Part shown: one piece after another, positions 31,347-42,399 of the stretch | Layout of the letters: every line of letters begins with the position of its first letter | How positions within the stretch are numbered: the first letter of the stretch is position 1 | Source of the DNA: Pyropia yezoensis | Taxonomy: Eukaryota > Rhodophyta > Bangiophyceae > Bangiales > Bangiaceae | Length of the DNA stretch: 64,000 nt | NCBI GenBank assembly: GCA_009829735.1 | Contig: CM020618.1 | Span: forward strand, 38,726,894 to 38,790,893 | Direction: 5' to 3' | The notes under the pieces: generated by a model | Told to the model about the DNA's origin: nothing | The model's input: the letters and a program-made list of their open reading frames with translations, nothing else | The model's database searches: none | Program-made: the position numbers and the translations under genes

Positions 31347-34300
31347 CGCCTGGAGGGGGGCGGGAGGGGAATGGGGGGGGGGGGGGGGATGGGGGGCGGG
31401 TGGGGAAGCGCTTCGCTGACTGCGAGGATGGCGAGGCAGCTGCGAGAGGGGAGGTGGTGGTGGTGCTCTTGGTCTGGGGAGGGGCGGGAGACAGAGCAAC
31501 ACCGGGGGGGGGGGGGGGGGGGGGGATTGGCGGTAGGGAGAGAGGGGGAAGGAGGCCAGAGGCGGGCGGGACGGCCAGAGGGGGCGTGGCGGCGCAGGCG
31601 GTGGAGCGGAGAAGAGCACGCGGCGGGGTGGGGGGGGGGGGGCGAACGTGGGTGGGCACGCGAGCGGGAAGGGGGCCGCCCCGGGAGGCGGCGGCCGACG
31701 CGCGGCGGCCGCCGACGCGCGGCGGCGGCGGCGGCGGCAGCGGCGGCGGCGGCAGCGCGCCCGCCGGGATGGCAACGGCAGCGCACCGTCGTCGCTGCCG
31801 GCCCGCCGGGGCGGGGTACAGCCCCCGGGGCGGGCGTGCCACCCGCCACGCGCCGCGCCCGCCCCGCGCGGTGCCGCGTGCGTCGCGTCGCGGGGCGCGG
31901 ACGTTGCTCGCCACGCGCTCCGCCCCCGCCCCCCCCCCCCTTCCCCCCACCCACCCACCCACCGCCCCCCTCTGTCGTCTTCTGCTCTTGGGACGGGGCG
32001 CCGCCTTCCCCCCACCCCCCCCCCTTACACCCCATACGCCCCCCCCCCCCCCCCCCCCTTCCCACCCGGGCGTCGACACGCCCCGCACGCACCTCTCCCC
32101 CCCCCCCCCCCGCCCCCCCCTCCCCCCCTCCCCCCCCTCCCACCCCCCCACCCCCCGGCTGTCTCCCCCCTCTCCCAACGGCAAGGCCACAAGGAGGGTG
32201 GGGGAGAGGGGGGGGGGGGGTGACGCTGGCAGGCAGCGCCGGCCACACCCGTGGGCGCGTCAGGCGGCAGCCACGGCACCCCCAGAGGCAGCGGCGGCGG
32301 CGGCGGCGGGGGCGGGGGCGGCGGCGGGGGCGGCGGGGGCGGCGGGGGCGGCGGGGGCGGCGGCGGCGGCGGGGGCGGCGGCGGCGGCGGGGGCGGCGGC
32401 GGCGCGGCTTGCCCCCACCCGCCGCCCTGCCGCACAACGCGGCTGGCCGCAGAGGCGGGGCGGCGACCCCCACCCACGCACGCCGTCTGGGGGGGGGCGG
32501 GGGGAGCAGCCGGCCGCCACCCCACCGCCCCGCCCCCTTCCCCCTCTCCCCCCCCCCCCCCCCCGGCCAGGCCAGGCACTCCCCCCCCCCCCCCCCCGGC
32601 CAGGCCAGGCACTCCCCCCCGGGTCACGGTCACGCGCGCACGACCCCCGCCCTCCCCTCCTTCCCTCCCCTCTTGTGGGCTTGGTTTGCCCCGGCAGGCG
32701 GCGGGCGGCAGGGCGGTCGGTCGGCACGTCGGTCGGCAGTGCGGTGGCGGCCGCGGGTGGCCACCGGGCGGCGGTGGCTGCACAGGGAGAGGGGCAGACC
32801 CGTGGGGGGGGGGAAGGGGGGACGCGAGGGGAGGTGGTGGAGGCGGCGGGCAGGGGGGGGGGGGGGGGGGGGGGGGGTGGAACACACACCGACGTGGGGA
32901 GGCGTGCAGGGGGTTGGCAGGCAGGCAGGCAGCCGGTGGGCACGCGCCGCGTGCCAGACCACCCCCGGGGGCCCCCCCCTGTCGCATAGCTCCCGGTGGC
33001 GCGCGTGAGCCACAGGTGGCACGGCCGGGCTGAGGGGCGCGAGGGTGGGGCGGGAGGGTGGGGGGGGGGGGGGGTGGTGTTGGTAGGTAGGTGGCCTATG
33101 CGCGCATGGGCCGCCACCGTGACTGCCATAGCATTTCTCTAGTGAGGGAGGAGGGCGGGGGAGCAGCCCCGCCGCCACTGCGGCTGGCTCGACGGGATCC
33201 GCCACGCTGTCGACGATGGGCGACGGTGGTTGGCGAGAGGGAGGGGGGGCTCGTGGGGTGGTGGGGGGGGGGGTGGGGGGGGGGGTTTGTCCACCTGGTG
33301 CACCGTGCGGGAGAGGCGCACACACACCGTTTTTTTTCTCTCTCTAATTTTGTCCGATGTGGTCCAAGTCAAGATCAAGATCAAGACTGGGGACACAAGC
33401 TGTCCGCCATCCACTCAGCCGGATAAAATGTGTCGACGAATGGGAAGCGTCACCCGGCCAGGACTGTACAGCGTCGGGAGACGATCCACAGAAGCACGAA
33501 ATTAGGCTGAGGCTATTTGTGTATCTAGAAGCGGTGGCCGGCCGCTGCCTCCCCTTATTGGCCTTTGGGGTGGGAGGCGCAAGGGGGCCGCCGCTGCTCC
33601 GCCAACCTCGTGAGGGCAAGGCCGGCACCGAGGACTGAAGCAGGCGGGGGGAAGGCGAGCGGTGGTGGTAGACCTACGCGGCAAACGAAGGGGGTAGCGG
33701 GAGGGGAACCGGTCAGTAGATGCGTTGAGCTGTGGGATGATGGCCAAAAGGGGAGAGGAGAGAGGGGACGCGGTACCGTACGAGTCGTCCTCTTTCCCCC
33801 GAGAAGTTATCGTTTGGTTCATAAACTAAAAACAACAGATTTCACACTCACACAGAGACAAAGGGTTGAACAACGGGATTTTTTGCATCAATATTACTCG
33901 ACACTGTCCGTTCCACGGACCATGAGCCAATCAAAGCATTGGACGTCTCCACGCACGAAACAACATTGACGCTTCGTAGAGATGAATGAGACCTGTTTTC
34001 GAGGACGCACAAATTGTGTTTTGCAAGGGGTACAGCCGAGAACGGGTCTTTGCTCGGAGCAGCGTCGGCGGTATCACCACCCACTCCATCGTCGGCCCGT
34101 TTCTACGCTGCGGGTGCGCCTTGGCAAAGAGGGCGCCGGAGGGCCTGGCCCAGCAGTCCCCACAGCGGCCTGCCCACAGCCGCAGTGCCTCGACCGTCCG
34201 TTGACGACCCCACGGGAGAGGGGGAGGGCGGCGGGGGGGGGCGGGGGGTGACGCAACGGCCCCCGCCGTTGGCGAGATTGGAGTGGTGGAAACAACCGCG

Positions 34301-35338
34301 CTGGGGCGGCGGGCTGTCCTTGACACTGCTCACACCGGCCAGGCCAGACTGGCCCGCCAACCTCCCTCTGCGCGAGTCTGTTGGGCGACGCGGCCGGCCA
34401 GTGCCGCTTGCGGTAGGCCTGTAAAGAGAGAGGGCGAGCTCCCGGACTGGCGACTGTGTGCACCCGCCTCTCCCTCCCGGGCCTCCTCTTCCCCCCCCCC
34501 TCCCATCATCATCAGTAAGTGTGGCAACCCAGAACGGGTGCCACTACCGTTCTACTAGATCGACAGGATCTTCGTTTGAGTTTGATCTGAAGAACGCGAC
34601 CGATGCCTGTTCGGTGTGGCTAATTCCACGGCGGCTGCAGTGTGCCGGCGGCCGCGGTTAAGCGGTGACACATGCGGACCAATGAGTCAGTGACGTTGCG
34701 CGACGTCCGTGATTGCGTGTCACACGGGTGGCTGATTGGCGTTCCCGAGGCGTGATGGCCGTGCACTGCTGGGCTGTCGGGGACGTGTGTGGAGGGTCAT
34801 CAGTAAAATGCGCCACACCATTGAGGCCCCCATCGTAGCGAAGACGTACCACTTGTACTGGGGCTTACTGGGGCATGTTGCACCACGAACCCCAGATTGG
34901 TTTCATTTCGGCTGAAACGGCCCCCAGTACAAGATTGCGACCGCGAATATCTGTGTACTGACCCCCGTTTTCCACAGTGTTCTTCCAATCTAGTACAGGA
35001 AATATTCGCCCAGGAGCACCCAGTAAGAACCAGAACCTGCGTCCTTGGCACGTCTGGGGGGGGGGTGGTGGCACATGCGCGCACTCGAGGCACCTCCAGC
35101 ACACGCCCCAGAAGGAGTTGTGGAGCTACTTACGGCCACCTGAAAGCCGCAGCGTGTCCTCGCCTGGTAGTGGAGCGTGTCCGGCCTCCTCAACGATACG
35201 TTGATGCCATCCGCCAACATACGCACCGCGCGGAGAGACGCTTTCAAACACGGCTGTCGGAGGGGGCTGTGGCCTATACGTCACGTCGGCTAGGGGCAGT
35301 ACGTGGCAAAGAAACAAAGCTTTCTTGTACACTATCAG
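31347..35338. other. Homopolymer-rich spacer, no supported gene
   Basis: 31.3-33.3 kb is dominated by G and C runs and (GGC)n blocks, including a directly repeated unit ccggccaggccaggcact at about 32.56 and 32.60 kb. Long frames there are compositional. 33.3-35.3 kb has more balanced composition but only short ORFs without domains. Confidence 0.5.
33346..33386. repeat. Diverged relative of the MITE end (solo)
   Basis: The string aattttgtccgatgtgg followed by ccaagtcaagatcaagatcaag parallels the MITE terminus (aattttgtcccatgtggacaagagcaagagcaag). No matching inverted end was found nearby. It may be a decayed or related-family end, or chance similarity of a simple AAGA-type repeat. Confidence 0.35.
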
Positions 35339-35600
35339 ACACCCCCAGGGGCACCCTGGGCCCCCCCCCATGGCACCCCCAGGGGCACCCTGGGGCCCCC
35401 CCCATGGCACCCCCAGGGGCACCCTGGGGCCCCCCCCATGGCACCCCCAGGGGCACCCTGGGGCCCCCCCCATGGCACCTTCAGGGGCACCCTGCCCCCC
35501 CCCCCAGGGGCACCCTGGGGCCCCCTCTATGGCACCCCCAGGGGCACCTGGGCCCCCCCCTCATGGCGCCTCCAGGGGAACTTATGGGCCCCCCCTCCAG
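35339..35600. repeat. 34-bp minisatellite
   Basis: ATGGCAC anchors recur at 35370, 35404, 35438 and 35472, exactly 34 bp apart, followed by degenerate copies to about 35600. The unit contains the dyad cccaggggcaccctggg. Because 34 is not a multiple of three, three successive copies read through all three frames, giving 34-aa Pro/Gly/His/Trp super-repeats in any frame. No gene start precedes it convincingly. Confidence 0.9.
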
Positions 35601-35808
35601 GGTCACCCGGAGGCACCGAATCCAACGCCCTCCCCTCTTCACCCACCCCCCCGGGCACCCCCCATGATACACTATCTCACCCTCGTCCGCATCCCATCAT
35701 CGATGATCAAGACACGCACACCCCACGCGCTGGAGATAACTGAAAGCACGATACAAGAAAGCATGCAAAGAGAACAGACCGAGGCGCAAAGACGACGAAG
35801 GAGATGGG

Positions 35809-36468
35809 CTAGGAAGAGCTACTGTCCTCGTCCCCTACTGAAAACTCAGAGTCTGACTCCAGACTGTCACCCTGCCGGGCTCGTGCGGCGCGGCGCCGCG
35901 CCCACGACGACCTTGGTCTCTTGTGCGTCGCGGCAGGAACGTCCTCTTCCACCGCAGAGGGAACAGGGGGACGACCAGGGGAAAAACCAGGGGAAAAAGC
36001 GGCACGAGCAGAGAACGGGACGCGTCCGATCCCAGCGCCCAGACGACGAGCAAGATGAATCCCAGATCCAGCAGATGGGGTGCTTGGCCCCCCCAAGCTA
36101 CTTCCCGAGCTGGGCGCGTCGCGGCTGGTGCTGCCGGCGGGGCCCCCTGTCCCCACAGGGGGGGGAGCGCCTCCGCTGCTGCTGGCGCTGGCGCCAGCGC
36201 TGCCACCGCCCACCACCACCAACTGACGATTCCCACCACCACCGCTGCCGTCCCATCCGGCCCCTCCACGGCCCCCGCCCGCGAGCATAGGACGCGTGCC
36301 GCCGGCGCCTCCCACGGAGGGAGGAGGGGCAGAGGCGCCGTCGCCGGCAGCCGCCAAGAGCGTGCGCTTGCCGCCGCAACCACTTGGCGACTGGCGGTTG
36401 CCGCGGCCGGCGAACCGGCCCCGGACCGTCCAACGCTGTCCGGCGCCAACACCGCGACCCGCTGGCAA
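35809..36468 (-). CDS. Hypothetical Gly/Ser-rich ORF with acidic Ser-rich C-terminus
   Basis: 219 aa. The first two thirds are Gly/Ser/Pro low complexity. The last 60 residues look like real protein: a basic patch (THKRPRSSWARRRAARAR, nuclear-localisation-like) followed by an acidic serine tail (DSEFSVGDEDSSSS). It could be the final exon of the disrupted minus-strand gene upstream (37.3-49.6 kb), but no splice junction was established. No family recognised. Confidence 0.35.
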   Translation of the reverse strand: MPAGRGVGAGQRWTVRGRFAGRGNRQSPSGCGGKRTLLAAAGDGASAPPPSVGGAGGTRPMLAGGGRGGAGWDGSGGGGNRQLVVVGGGSAGASASSSGGAPPPVGTGGPAGSTSRDAPSSGSSLGGPSTPSAGSGIHLARRLGAGIGRVPFSARAAFSPGFSPGRPPVPSAVEEDVPAATHKRPRSSWARRRAARARQGDSLESDSEFSVGDEDSSSS

Positions 36469-36479
36469 CGGGCGGTTGC

Positions 36480-36905
36480 TGCCACCGGCCGCTGCACCCC
36501 CTACCAGCTGACGCTTGTCGCCAGTAGGCGACGGACGGACGCTGCGGGTGGGTGGCTGGCAGCCGCCGCCGCCCGGTTGCGATGGGCGGGCGCCGCAACT
36601 GCCGGCGGCCCCTCCACCCCCAACCGTCCGACGCTCACCGCCCGGTTGCGACGGGCGGACGCCGCCGCTGCCGTCCCCTCTACCCCCGACCGTCCGAGGA
36701 TAGCCGCCGGTGGGCAGTGGGCGGGCGCCGCCGCCCGGCTACGACGGGCGGACGCCGCCGCGGACAGCCCCTCCACCCTCGACAGTACGTCGCTGGCCGT
36801 GGCCTGGTGGCCGCGGGCGGACGCCGCCGCGGACAGCCCCTCCACCCTCGACGGTACATCGCTGGCCGTGGCCCGGTGGCCGCGGGCGGACGCCCCCGTG
36901 ACCGC
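36480..36905 (-). repeat. Degenerate 69-bp (23-codon) minisatellite
   Basis: The block ctccaccctcgac recurs at 36771 and 36840 (69 bp), with about five more diverged copies to the left. On the minus strand the unit reads as an Ala/Ser/Arg-rich 23-aa repeat with a V-E-G anchor, in frame with the aminotransferase-like fragment. Confidence 0.7.
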
Positions 36906-37029
36906 CGGCGGCACCTCCACCCCCGCCGCGGCCGGCCTCACCACCCCCGACCGACCAACGCTCGTCTTGCTCCCTGCCGCTCGCCGCTGTGGAGCGCGCG
37001 GCGGCACCAGGCGCAGTACCGTCCCGTCC

Positions 37030-37345
37030 ACTTGTGCCGCCCACTTTGCAATCCGCGCCGCCGCGTCGTCTACGTCTTCCCGGCTGCCACAAACCGACAG
37101 CCGCACGTACCCACCCCCGCGGTCCGCGTCAAAGTCATCCCCCGGCGTTACGGCCACGCCCGTATCAGCCAGCAGGCGCCCACACAGGGCGCCACTGTCG
37201 GGCTCGCCCGACGCTTTCAGCAGCCGTCCGACGCCGGCATAGACGTAAAAGGCGCCACCAGGAGGAACCAGTGGGGTACACCCCGCTGCGTCCAGCACAG
37301 CTGTCAGAGACCGCGCATTAGCGCCGTAGCGCGCGGTGCGGGCGG
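37030..37345 (-). pseudogene. C-terminal fragment of a class I/II (PLP) aminotransferase
   Basis: About 105 codons without a stop match the C-terminal small domain of aspartate-type aminotransferases. Visible landmarks in order are YGANARSLTAVLDAAG, PPGGAFYVYAGVG, ALCGRLLADTGVAVTPGDDF and YVRLSVCGS, the last carrying the Arg that binds the substrate alpha-carboxylate. The N-terminal two thirds, including the PLP lysine, is absent; upstream the same frame is Ala-rich low complexity. It is either a last exon whose gene body lies elsewhere, or a captured gene fragment in a mobile-element zone. The conserved frame and residues suggest recent origin or selection. Confidence 0.75.
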
Positions 37346-39415
37346 CGCCCAGCCCCGCGTCGACCGCCGTCGACGCTGCCTCCTTGGCGGCCGCCGCCCC
37401 CGTACCCGCCGCGTCTGCGGCCGTGCCCCCCGCGTCTGCCACGGCCGCCGTCGCGGGTGTGACCGCGTCTGCCGCGGCGGTGGCGGCGCCCTGGGCCGCC
37501 GCCACCCCCGCGGCAGCCGCATCCACCGTCGCCGCCGACATCAGCACAAGCACCCGCATGCACACGTTCGGCGCCAGCAACAGCGCCGAAGCCAGCCGCA
37601 TCACCGTCGACATCAGTACCAGCCCCAGCACCAGGCGCAGCACCGTCGCCGCCGACGTCAGCACCAGCTCCCTCTTGCACATCGTCGGCGCCAGGACCAA
37701 CACCGCCACCCGCCACACCGTCGTTACCGGCATCAGCACCGCCACCCGCTGCACCGTCGTCACCAGCATCAGCACCGGCACCCTCTTTCGCATCGTCAAC
37801 GTCACCACCAGCACCACAACGAGTCCCCTCTGGCTCGTCCCCATCGTCGGGAGCCTCGTCTGAGTCCAAGTCGACGACAGCGGCGGAGATGGCGGTCTTG
37901 CGGTCTGCTACCCACTTGCTGATTTCATCTCTCAGCTTGATAAGCTCCTCTGGAGTGATAGGCTCGTCCTCTGTTAACGCATCCACGTTGGCGCCGAGAA
38001 TGAGCTTCGATTGGGTCACTTCAGGCGGCGCGTTCGAGATGGTCGCCCTGTCAATGTCCTCATGGTTCGTCTCGAAGAACTTGCTCAGTTGCTCAGTAGC
38101 CACCTCTACATGGAGGTAGCTCAGCTCAGACGCCCACACGACCCGACCGGCAACGAGCACGCCCCCATGTAGTGTCGCCTCACTGACCCGCTTCCCTCCA
38201 GCGGTCGGTTTCAGGCAGTCGGCTTCCAAGGGCATGCGAATCTGAGAGCCAGTACAGAAGCACAACAACACGCCGGACGAGATCATCTCCATCATAATCC
38301 ATAATGGATACCACACCCAGATCATCCATGATGGACACCACACCAGCCGCTCAACATACAACTGAGCAACACAGAACGCCAATGTCAGAGTACGGTGCCC
38401 AAAGCGCACTGGTGTTGGGGAGATGGAACCGTACTTGCCTGGCACAGCACAGTAAACAGTCCCACGTGATGTCCCCCCAGCAACGTACCTTACTGAAAAC
38501 GAACGCCAGCGTGGCCAAGAAAGAGCGGAGCAGCGCCTCACCGTCTGGACCGTCAGGGAAAGTGAACTCTTCAGGATCCACCGAGCAGTGGGTGATGGTG
38601 GCCAAGAAAGCCGCCACAATACCGCACCTCCCCACTGGACCCTTCATGTAGTTGCGGCCGTGCAAGAAGGACTGCGCCGGCTCCTGGGAACCGTCATTCT
38701 CAGTAGCCTCCGCCCACGCGCGGAAGATGCACTTGCGTAGGCTGCAGTGTACGTTGCTCATTGTCTTTCCCAGCCACTGCTTCAGACGTAATGGAGTCGG
38801 GCTGTCAGTCTTGTTGACCGGGGGCACATTGTACTGTGCCTTCAACAGGTTCTCAGCGTCTGAGGGGTTCATCTTCGTGGCCGCCACTACCACGTCCCGG
38901 AGATACTCGGCGTGCGCCGATCGCGCGAGGTACGCGAGGTCGTTCCGACTGGAGCTCGATGGGTGGCCTTAGGTTAGTGCTGCGGGGGGTCTTCCCCTTG
39001 CTGGAGCTTGGAAGGGACGGGCGCGTGTGCCCAGCGGGCAGGGCAGGCGGCTCGACCGGCACGAAAAACACGTCGTCCTCATTGGCAGAGGCGGGGGTGG
39101 GGGGAGGCGCCAGTGCGGGGGCTTCCTCGTCGTCGTCTTCAAACTCTTGGCCGTCACCCGGTAGGCCATCAGCTGCCGCTGCGGCAGCAGCAGCGGCGGG
39201 GGTCACGGTTGGTGCAGCAGCACTGGTGCGCCTACTGCGCGTGTTCAGCGTGCGGGGTGCCAGCGAGCGCCTCTGGCGCTTTGTAGGAGGACGGGGACCC
39301 AACGTCCTCTCAGCCGCCAGCGCCATCGCGATTGCCGCTTCTTGGGCGGCGGCGGCAGATGCGAAACTGTTGTGGGCCGCAATATGGGCGCAGAGAGTCC
39401 CATAAGCACTATACC

Positions 39416-39420
39416 CGTCC
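39416..39420. repeat. Target site duplication CGTCC (left)
   Basis: Matches 48798-48802 directly outside the other LTR; five bases is normal for Ty3/gypsy integrases. Confidence 0.9.
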
Positions 39421-39889
39421 TGTGGCAAAAACCACATGCACACACGGCACCCAAGTTGGGGCGGTGTGCAAGGGCTGCCTCCCGTGTCGGGGGAACCGGA
39501 AGAAGTGCAAGTCGCACACACTCTGTCCCTGTTGTGGGGCAAACCCCCCACGGACAAACAAGAGGATGGTGTGTGGTCCAACAGTTTCTTGGTCGGGACG
39601 GGGACGCAGGGCCAAGCCCCGCTGTCCCTCCCCTTATCCCCCCAGGGTCCACTCAGAATCTCGCCACTCAGAATCTCCCACCCCAGCACCTGCCCACCGG
39701 GCCACACGAAAATTCAAGACGATAAATGCAGAAAACCCTCAAATCCAAGGTGGATTTACTACTAAGCTAACTATCCCAAACTTAGGGAATATGGACCCAA
39801 ACGCGGGGGGAGGAACGGGTCAGGCTAGTGGCCTGCCGCCCCTTGCATGGCACGTGTTGCCCCCCTACCTGGGGGTCAATACTGCCACA
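39421..39889 (-). repeat. 3' LTR of element 1
   Basis: 469 bp, TGTGGC/GCCACA ends. Differs from the other LTR at four sites, all transitions, clustered at about 39789-39820. On the plus strand it carries an open Cys-rich frame (see findings). As the 3' LTR it lies directly before the antisense ORF and could supply its promoter. Confidence 0.95.
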
Positions 39890-39902
39890 CTCCCCTCTCC
39901 TC
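39890..39902 (-). other. Polypurine tract of element 1
   Basis: Minus strand GAGGAGAGGGGAG directly abuts the 3' LTR start, as required for plus-strand DNA priming in Ty3/gypsy elements. Confidence 0.85.
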
Positions 39903-40227
39903 AGTTCCGACCGACCCGGTCGGCCCTGTGAGGGGGTGCGTAAACGCACGTCTCGGCGTTGGGGGCGCGACTTGCTGTCCCCCATCGAGTACGTAACACG
40001 GATGTGGAGGCGGTCACGTTGACCGCCCCTCTCCTCAAGCTTGCCCACTCGGCAGCTTGCTCTCCTCAGTTCACACTTCACCATCACCACCACCTCCCCT
40101 TCACCTTCCACTGGGCCGCCCCACGCTGGGGAGGCCACCCGTATACCCACGATCCGAGTCCCCCTCAACTCGAGGCGGGTCTCGTGCCGCGATAGCCAGA
40201 GCGTCTCTCCCCAACTTGGGGAGAGCC

Positions 40228-42171
40228 ATGGCGACCCCGGGAGTGGAGACGGACTCTCTAGATGAGCGTATGGAGGACACCACCTACGGTGCAGCACCCG
40301 CCGGGACTTCCGGCGGGGGCTCCGCGATCGCTCCGGGGGAGGGGACTCCCGCGTCACCCGGCTTTGGGTTGACGGCGGGGTCTCCCCCGGAGGCGGGACA
40401 AGTTGTCCCGCGTGAGGCCTTGGGGCGGTGGTTTTACCCCGCTTGGCCTCTCTATGAGGAGGGGTTGACTGTTCTTCGCTGTGGCCGACTTGGCGCAGCG
40501 ATGGGTCGGGTATGGGACCGCCTACGGGAGAAGTATCCCCGTAGGGTCGGGTTCCCTGCCGGCTTCAGGACGGACCAGTTTGCCTTCCTGGACGATGAGG
40601 AGGTTGAGGACGTTCAGCGTGCCAAGGCCATGGTGGACCGCGGGGGAACTATCCCGGGTCCCGGCGACTTGCCGACCTTTACTTGGGACGCGGTGGCAAC
40701 TCGCCCCCCGTACCTCCACGAGGCCGATCCGCACACTCATCACTTTGATGTGCGGATGGAGAAAGACTTCCGGCGAGGTCCCTACTTGGAGACCTCGGCT
40801 CAACTTGAGTTTCCTCAACAGTCTGCTGCCAGCAAGGAGCAGTACTATCCGAAGAAGCCCGAGTGGTGGCCTCAAGTTGAGGTCCCCTACGGGTTCCCAG
40901 CGTTGCTGCCACGGTTGTTTGACCACTTCGGATCCGTCATGTTGACGGCTGGCCCTGATCACCTGGTGTGGGCCATGTTGGCCACCCAGTGGCTCCTCGA
41001 GGTCATTTCGACCTGGGTGTCTTGTGTTCAGCGGCGGGGGATGCTCTGGCATCTCCCCCTCCGGCTCGTCCAAGGTTTGGAACAGCTCACCCCTCAGCTA
41101 GTTGCTGAGGGGTGCTCATCAGGACAACTCACTCTACTTGAGGAGATGCTCCGGATCCATAAGTTCATCGAGTGGGAGAGCATTGAGCACAAGTTGCGCC
41201 GCCCCACTCGTGGGCCCAAGGACGATGGCGCACTTCGCCAGTTCGTGTGGGTCGCTCGTGAACTTCACGACGGCCGTGTGGTCCTACGAGAGGGGTTGGG
41301 CATCGGGGACTACCCGTATGCCCAGGGGGTGGATCGCCACACTGCGCCACCCCCGGACAAGCCCATAGTTATGGCTGTGCCCTCATATGATGACCATATG
41401 ACTCAACCTACTGCGGGGGCCCCAAGTCGGGGTCGCAGTTATACCCGGGTACCGCCACCTCGGCGTGCCCCTCCGCTTCCTCCTGTTCCTTTCCAGCCTC
41501 ACGGGAACATCCCGATCAGCGTGGCCGTGGAGTCATCCACCCCGGTGTCCCCCAACTTGGGGGCCACCCTCCTGACGGTATACCCCAAGTTGGTGTTACC
41601 GCCCACGCCTCTAACCTCAGAGATGATGATCACCACGTTGGTGCGCACCATTTCCTGGTTGGCCGCGTCGACCGCAACCCTCCAAAGTTCCGAGACTCCT
41701 CAACTTGAGGAGCGCGTTCGTACTGCAGTGGCGACCGCGAGTTGCGAGTCGGTGGCGGAGTTTATGACAGCCGAGTTGGCTCTCATTGCGGCTATTATGC
41801 CCCAGCCAGCCCCACTTGGGCGTGGCAAACGTCGCGCGAGCCGGGCATACTCGCCTCCTCGCCGTCGCCGCCGACACTCGCGGCGCTCTCCCTCCGTGTC
41901 GGAAGACGAGTTGTCTTACTCCGTTTCGGAGTCCTCTACCCCGTCGGAGACGGAGTCTGTCCAGCGTCTGCGTCGCAAACTTGCGCGCAAGACCAGGCAG
42001 AAGAGTAGCCACGGTCGGCGCCACTTGCGCGACCGTGAAGGGCGCGACGGTTCCGACTTGGAGCCGCCGCCCCTTCCAACGAGTGGAGACCGTTATCGGC
42101 GTGGGTCTCGCCGCTCGGCTCCACGTGAGGGCGAGGGCCGTGGAGTGGGAGAGTCTAGCATGCGTGCCTAG
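40228..42171 (+). CDS. Antisense accessory ORF of element 1 (conserved family)
   Basis: 647 aa, opposite to gag-pol and convergent with pol, about 340 bp inside the 3' LTR. The ATG (GAGAGCCATGG) has good context; the frame is open upstream without ATG. Residues 1-60 are Gly/Ala/Pro-rich. Residues about 160-322 form the core: PPYL, a YGFPALLPRLFDHFGSVML segment, then RRGMLWHLPLRLVQGLEQL and ending HKFIEWESIEH. The same landmarks in the same order and spacing occur in the antisense ORF of element 2. A Pro-rich linker follows, then a second helical patch (about 455-520) and a basic, Arg/Ser-rich tail (PPRRRRRHSRRSPSVSEDE), which suggests nucleic-acid binding or nuclear entry. No Cys knuckle, protease or transmembrane helix is obvious. 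The function is unknown; env is unlikely. Confidence 0.75.
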   Translation: MATPGVETDSLDERMEDTTYGAAPAGTSGGGSAIAPGEGTPASPGFGLTAGSPPEAGQVVPREALGRWFYPAWPLYEEGLTVLRCGRLGAAMGRVWDRLREKYPRRVGFPAGFRTDQFAFLDDEEVEDVQRAKAMVDRGGTIPGPGDLPTFTWDAVATRPPYLHEADPHTHHFDVRMEKDFRRGPYLETSAQLEFPQQSAASKEQYYPKKPEWWPQVEVPYGFPALLPRLFDHFGSVMLTAGPDHLVWAMLATQWLLEVISTWVSCVQRRGMLWHLPLRLVQGLEQLTPQLVAEGCSSGQLTLLEEMLRIHKFIEWESIEHKLRRPTRGPKDDGALRQFVWVARELHDGRVVLREGLGIGDYPYAQGVDRHTAPPPDKPIVMAVPSYDDHMTQPTAGAPSRGRSYTRVPPPRRAPPLPPVPFQPHGNIPISVAVESSTPVSPNLGATLLTVYPKLVLPPTPLTSEMMITTLVRTISWLAASTATLQSSETPQLEERVRTAVATASCESVAEFMTAELALIAAIMPQPAPLGRGKRRASRAYSPPRRRRRHSRRSPSVSEDELSYSVSESSTPSETESVQRLRRKLARKTRQKSSHGRRHLRDREGRDGSDLEPPPLPTSGDRYRRGSRRSAPREGEGRGVGESSMRA

Positions 42172-42284
42172 TTGGCAGCTGCCTTTGTTGTGAGAGTGTG
42201 AGGGTTAGGGCTGTAGTTAAAAGCCACTCTGCGTACCACTTCGACTTGAAGCACTCTCTTGGCACTGTTGCTCGGCCTTCCCTC

Positions 42285-42399
42285 ACGTTGAGGGAGGGCT
42301 GTTAGGGTCTATCTCATTCCGGGCACAGTACGCCCGGACCTTCTCAGCGGGAAGGTCCTCCACATACTCCCACGTATCGTCCTTGGCTTTGTAGCCAAA
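42285..42399 (-). pseudogene. Out-of-reach C-terminal part of the element 1 chromodomain
   Basis: After the pol TGA the same frame continues with GYKAKDDTWEYVEDLP and ends at a second stop near 42266. This is the second half of the chromodomain (aromatic cage and helix), so the pol stop splits the domain. Confidence 0.8.

Noticed and set aside
30885..33008. 707-codon plus-strand ORF overlapping the ABHD17-like start region
   Set aside because: Runs through poly-C/poly-G tracts and antisense to a catalytic domain; composition artefact.
35339..35600. CRISPR array interpretation of the 34-bp repeats
   Set aside because: Repeats are contiguous without unique spacers and the DNA is eukaryotic; it is a minisatellite.
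34897..35667. 256-codon plus-strand ORF ending in the minisatellite
   Set aside because: The non-repeat part has no recognisable domain, and the rest is open merely because the 34-bp unit has no stop in any frame.
37030..37345. Complete aminotransferase gene
   Set aside because: The PLP-lysine and N-terminal regions are not found upstream; the frame there is Ala-rich low complexity.
40228..42171. Env-like glycoprotein reading of the antisense ORF
   Set aside because: No signal peptide, transmembrane helix or Cys pattern, and it is on the opposite strand to gag-pol.
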